In this document: positions 60,956 to 64,000 of the stretch, in pieces
Layout: the number at the start of each line of letters is the position of its first letter
How positions within the stretch are numbered: the stretch's first letter is position 1
Source: Hypoxylon rubiginosum
Taxonomy: Eukaryota; Ascomycota; Sordariomycetes; Xylariales; Hypoxylaceae
Length of the DNA: 64,000 nucleotides
Direction: 5' to 3'
Assembly: GCA_902806565.1 (NCBI GenBank)
Contig: CADCXA010000025.1
Span: 186,001 to 250,000, forward strand
Position numbers and translations under genes: made by a program
Notes under the pieces: generated by a model
Databases searched by the model: none
Told to the model about the DNA's origin: nothing
The model's input: only the letters and a program-made list of their open reading frames with translations

Positions 60956-62965
60956 TCAGGGCTCTGCCATTTCTGTAAGCACACTTTCGTCTCTACGACC
61001 TTCCCTCTGGACCTTATTCTTTAATGATCTCATGTGAGAGAACCAGAGAAGGACAGCAGTGATGGCGCTGAGCCCAGCGAAGGCAATCAGTCCCTTGAAT
61101 TCCAAATTGAACCCGTCTCCATACACGCGTCCAACCCGAGCTAGTTGTTCAGGAGTTAATACCTTAGCAGCAGAACCTGACGACGCGGATATAGCAGCAA
61201 TCTGCTCCGGGTCGAGGAACTTCGGGAGTTCTCCATTGAGTTTCGATTGTAGTACCGATCCGCATATTGCCAAGCCGATGCAACCCCCTAGCGTTCGACC
61301 CATGTTGCCAACGCCCATGGCGCCGGCCATATCTTTCTCGGGAACTTCTACCTTCAAGAGATATAGTAGTGTAGGCGTCATAAGTCCTAAGCTCATCCCT
61401 ATTATGACTTGATACCCGAATTGAGCGGCTGGGACGTTGCTGTCAATGGGAAGCGTACTCATTAGGGTTATTCCAACGAGATTCAGGCAACCTCCTAGGA
61501 TAGCTAAGCCGGGAGCCCAGAAACGGTGTCTTCCTACTAGAGAGCCAGCAACTAATGCTGTCGTAGGAGAGACTAAGGTTAGGGGAAGGAGAAGAATTCC
61601 GGCCCGAGTTGCTGTCTGGCCGTTCACGTATTGAAAGCGTTGCGGTATCTGGATGACCGGAACGTAAAATGTGAAGCCGAGCAGGAGGAGGTTCCTATTA
61701 CGAGATCGCTGGATTAGTTACCCGATATACGAATTGCTAGAAATTTTGAAAGAAGAGAAGAGCAGTCTTACAAGAATAACAGCACCACTACTGATCTTTT
61801 CAAGAGACCAACTGGGAACAAGCCGTCTGTGTTCGAATAGCAATAGACCCACCACTCCCACGTAGCAAACACAATGAGCATTGCAATGCCGCTCACTAGA
61901 GTGCCGATTATAACACCACTATTCCATTCATACTCCTTTCCTCCTTCTTGCAGCGCGAAGATGAGAAGGATGGCCCAGGCAAGGGACAGGAAAGCGCCGA
62001 CGATATCCATAGTCTTCATTGATTTCAGGACTTGTTGGCTAGATTTTCCACTGTCCATGAACTTACTCAAGATTGCGACAGCGACGGCAACTCCGGGAAC
62101 ACTAATGGCCCATCAGTTTACAACTCAGGTTGTTTCTTTCAAATGAAAAAACTCACTTCAGCCAGAAAATCCACTAGATAACCCGTACAGTTAGCATGTC
62201 GCTTGAGCTGTGAGGAATCGAAGAGACCTACTCGCCATGTGCTCTGGTCGGATATCACACCCCCGAGAATAGGACCAAGCAAACTAGCCAGTGCAAAGAC
62301 GGAACTGAGAATACCCGTACATATTCCAAGCTTGTCCATTGGCACCACTTGGGCCAATATAACAAACGTGAGAGAGTACATCCCGGAGCCGCCTACGCCT
62401 TGAAACGCCCTGAAAATGATTCTAAGAGCATCTTGTTAGCCCGGAATAGGAGCGAACTGCAAATTTTCTTACAATTGAACCATAGTCTGTGAGACAGCAC
62501 AGGCAATTGAAAAGATGCAAAAGATGAGATTCGCCACAAGGAGGAGCCATTTTGTGCCGAATGTGTCGCTTAGTTTGGACCAGATAAGTATGAAAGCTAA
62601 TACGATTATTATTGCTATTCGACAGGTTCCGTAGACGAGATTTCTCACCATTGAACGTCAGGAGGTATGCAACAACAATCCATCCAGCGTTACTCAAGTC
62701 GTTCAGGTCGTTCGCTATGTGGATGAGTGAAGTGCTGACGATAGTCGTCTCGAGCGAGCATAGAAAGAGTGATACCCAAAGCCTTGAGGTTTGTTAGCAT
62801 ATCGGAACTATCGAAATACCCCTGGAGCTATACTGACCCTAAGATAACTAAGCTCAGCTGAATGTTACTTAAGACTTCTGCAGTCGCGGGTGTATCAGTC
62901 GTTTCAATCGTAGTGTCGCTAGAAGGAGGCGCCGAGGAAGCTATCTGGATCTCGGATTTGGCCAT
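60956..62965 (-). CDS. MFS exporter, DHA2-type (14-TM drug/metabolite:H+ antiporter)
   Basis: Seven exons (62965-62838, 62782-62649, 62596-62473, 62421-62232, 62173-62157, 62101-61772, 61694-60956) join in frame to 553 aa. Introns are 51-77 bp; exon 5 is only 17 nt. The N-terminal about 38 residues are cytosolic. Family signatures follow: LGLWVSLFLCSLETTIVSTSLIHIANDL in the first helix, IWSKLSDTFGTKW (motif A), IIFRAFQGVGGSGMYSLTFVILAQVVP (motif B), and [27 protein letters not shown] (motif C, antiporter). The C-terminal half has the helices expected of 14-TM exporters (AGILLLPLTLVSP, FGYQVIIGMSLGLMTPTLLYLL). It probably exports a toxin, drug or secondary metabolite across the plasma membrane, powered by H+. 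It is divergent from the FAD monooxygenase, a common pairing in fungal metabolite clusters. Its 3' end is only about 150 bp from the AT block yet all frames are intact, so mutation did not spread into it. Confidence 0.92.
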
Positions 62966-63670
62966 GACTGAGGTTCAAGCCTACAGAGTTCTATCGCCGT
63001 GCTTTGAAAAGGATATGCTCCTAAAGAATATGGAAAGCAGAGTAACCGAGACTCGTTTTTTGCAGGAGAATATGAAAGATAGAGGCTGGTTTTCATGAGT
63101 TGGTTGCACATATTGCATGCAGCTCTAACTTGCACCATTCTGCCAAGTTGAGCCAAGCCTGTCAGGACGATAGACGTTAAGCGCCTCGTCATCCTACGGT
63201 ACTTACAGGTAGGTATCTATTAGTTGTTTAGGTATTGCTAAAGGTCTCTCGAGGGAACTCCTCCCCATAGCCGAATTTAGCTGAATCCTTCGAATTAAAA
63301 GGCGCGGGTAGCTTGCATGGAGCTTATATTATCGAACGATGACCAGACCACCATCCCATGTTGGCATTTAACATCAGATCAGATCCTGCGCCGCACAGGA
63401 ATATCACCCGGCCTGTCAGCCGCAGCCAGGTACTAGTTACAATGCTGTGTACTTCACAAGTAGCTTCTATTGACATCCTGCATCCATCTTTGGTTCATCA
63501 TCGCAACAACATACGATGAGACGCGAGAGTGAAGTTGAGTTAAGGTGATCATAGAAACCATAATTTGTAGATAATGTAAAAAGCCACCAACAAGATGGTT
63601 GGAGAGCTCATTCACGCAGGCCTATGCGCACTCATTGTCATTGATATTGAAACTCCCAACTCTGAAAATA
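62966..63670. promoter_or_regulatory. divergent promoter region, MFS exporter / FAD monooxygenase
   Basis: 705 bp between two divergent start codons, so co-regulation is possible. A CTTACAGGTAGGTAT motif lies near 63203-63217. No named factor site is claimed; the short open frames inside are not protein-like. Confidence 0.5.
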
Positions 63671-64000
63671 ATGGCCGCAAAAGACAGTGCCGTTGATCTT
63701 GAGAAGCCCAAGCCTCTTCGAGTTGTAATCGTAGGCGCTGGAATTGGGGGTCTTGTCCTTACCCAACTCCTTCAAGGGGACCCCAAGTTTTCCGTTACTG
63801 TTTATGAACGAGGAGACAAAGATGAGGAAGCTAGCTCCCTTACCGGCTTCCGCATTCTCGTATCGAAGGAGATGCTTGCCGCACTGCGGACTCAGCTCCC
63901 GGCGTCGGTAACCGAGCTGCTGGAGAAAGGTGTCGGCATCCAGCCTCCCCGCGGACAGCACATCGCTTTGCTGGACCACAAGTGCCGGGTGAAGCTGGGC
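63671..64000 (+). CDS. FAD-dependent monooxygenase (salicylate hydroxylase/PHBH-like), 5' part
   Basis: 110 codons from an ATG at 63671 to the window edge with no stop; the rest lies outside. Residues 17-35 form a Rossmann FAD-binding fold, LRVVIVGAGIGGLVLTQLL, with GxGxxG (GAGIGG), followed by an acidic end of the second strand (VTVYER), where Glu would bind the FAD ribose. The stretch GFRILVSKEMLAALRTQLP is the usual next segment of fungal group A flavoprotein hydroxylases. These use NAD(P)H and O2 to hydroxylate aromatic or polyketide-type substrates. The divergent neighbour is an MFS exporter, which points to a biosynthetic or detoxification pair. Substrate cannot be inferred from this part. 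An intron further downstream is possible. Confidence 0.88.
   Translation, partial: MAAKDSAVDLEKPKPLRVVIVGAGIGGLVLTQLLQGDPKFSVTVYERGDKDEEASSLTGFRILVSKEMLAALRTQLPASVTELLEKGVGIQPPRGQHIALLDHKCRVKLG

Noticed and set aside
1..64000. tRNA, rRNA or CRISPR features
   Set aside because: I looked for T-loop GTTCRANNC with pairing arms and for regularly spaced repeats. The few GTTCGA matches lie in coding sequence or lack arms, and the only regular arrays are the simple tandem repeats listed.

Overview
The window looks like nuclear DNA of a filamentous ascomycete (Pezizomycotina, most likely Sordariomycetes). Genes have short GT-AG introns (about 47-93 bp) with CTAAC/CTAAT-like branch points. The gene set (PRP19, OHCU decarboxylase, an OPT transporter, a 2EXR protein, a secreted muconate cyclase-like protein, P450, MFS and FAD monooxygenase) is typical of these fungi. 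A 29.8 kb AT-only block carries the dinucleotide signature of repeat-induced point mutation (RIP).

Left arm (1-31025), normal base composition. A conserved fungal protein of unknown function runs off the left edge (minus strand). It is followed by an OPT-family transporter (minus), 4.3 kb without a convincing gene, a multi-exon secreted cysteine-rich protein (plus) and a RING protein with two SUMO-interaction motifs that resembles an Slx5/Rfp1 SUMO-targeted ubiquitin ligase (minus). Next come PRP19 in five coding exons (minus), divergent from OHCU decarboxylase of uric-acid breakdown (plus), and an Arg-rich conserved protein of unknown function (minus). After 5.8 kb of gene-poor DNA there are a 2EXR-domain protein (minus), a secreted carboxy-cis,cis-muconate cyclase-like beta-propeller (plus) and a cytochrome P450 (minus). 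The P450 is broken by a short deletion that removes the helix-K Glu of ExxR.

AT block (about 31026-60806). G and C are almost absent, and the C and G that survive sit mainly in CpT, CpG and ApG contexts, as expected after RIP. Inside are two complete, mutated LTR retrotransposons, each with equal-length LTRs and a matching 5-bp target duplication: 39962-46214 (LTR 211 bp, TSD TATAA) and 50050-55809 (LTR 182 bp, TSD TATAT). Residual reverse-transcriptase motifs suggest Ty1/copia type, minus and plus strand respectively. Two more direct-repeat pairs (35468/59252 and 31144/60116) enclose them, giving a nested, roughly onion-like layout. No gene survives. The block could be a heterochromatic island or part of a centromere.

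Right arm (60807-64000). A seven-exon 14-TM-type MFS drug/metabolite exporter (minus) is divergent from an FAD-dependent monooxygenase (plus) that runs off the right edge. With the P450 and the muconate cyclase-like gene on the other side, the block lies within or next to what may be a secondary-metabolism or aromatic-catabolism neighbourhood. That grouping is inference. Exon structures were deduced by hand from splice sites and reading-frame continuity.
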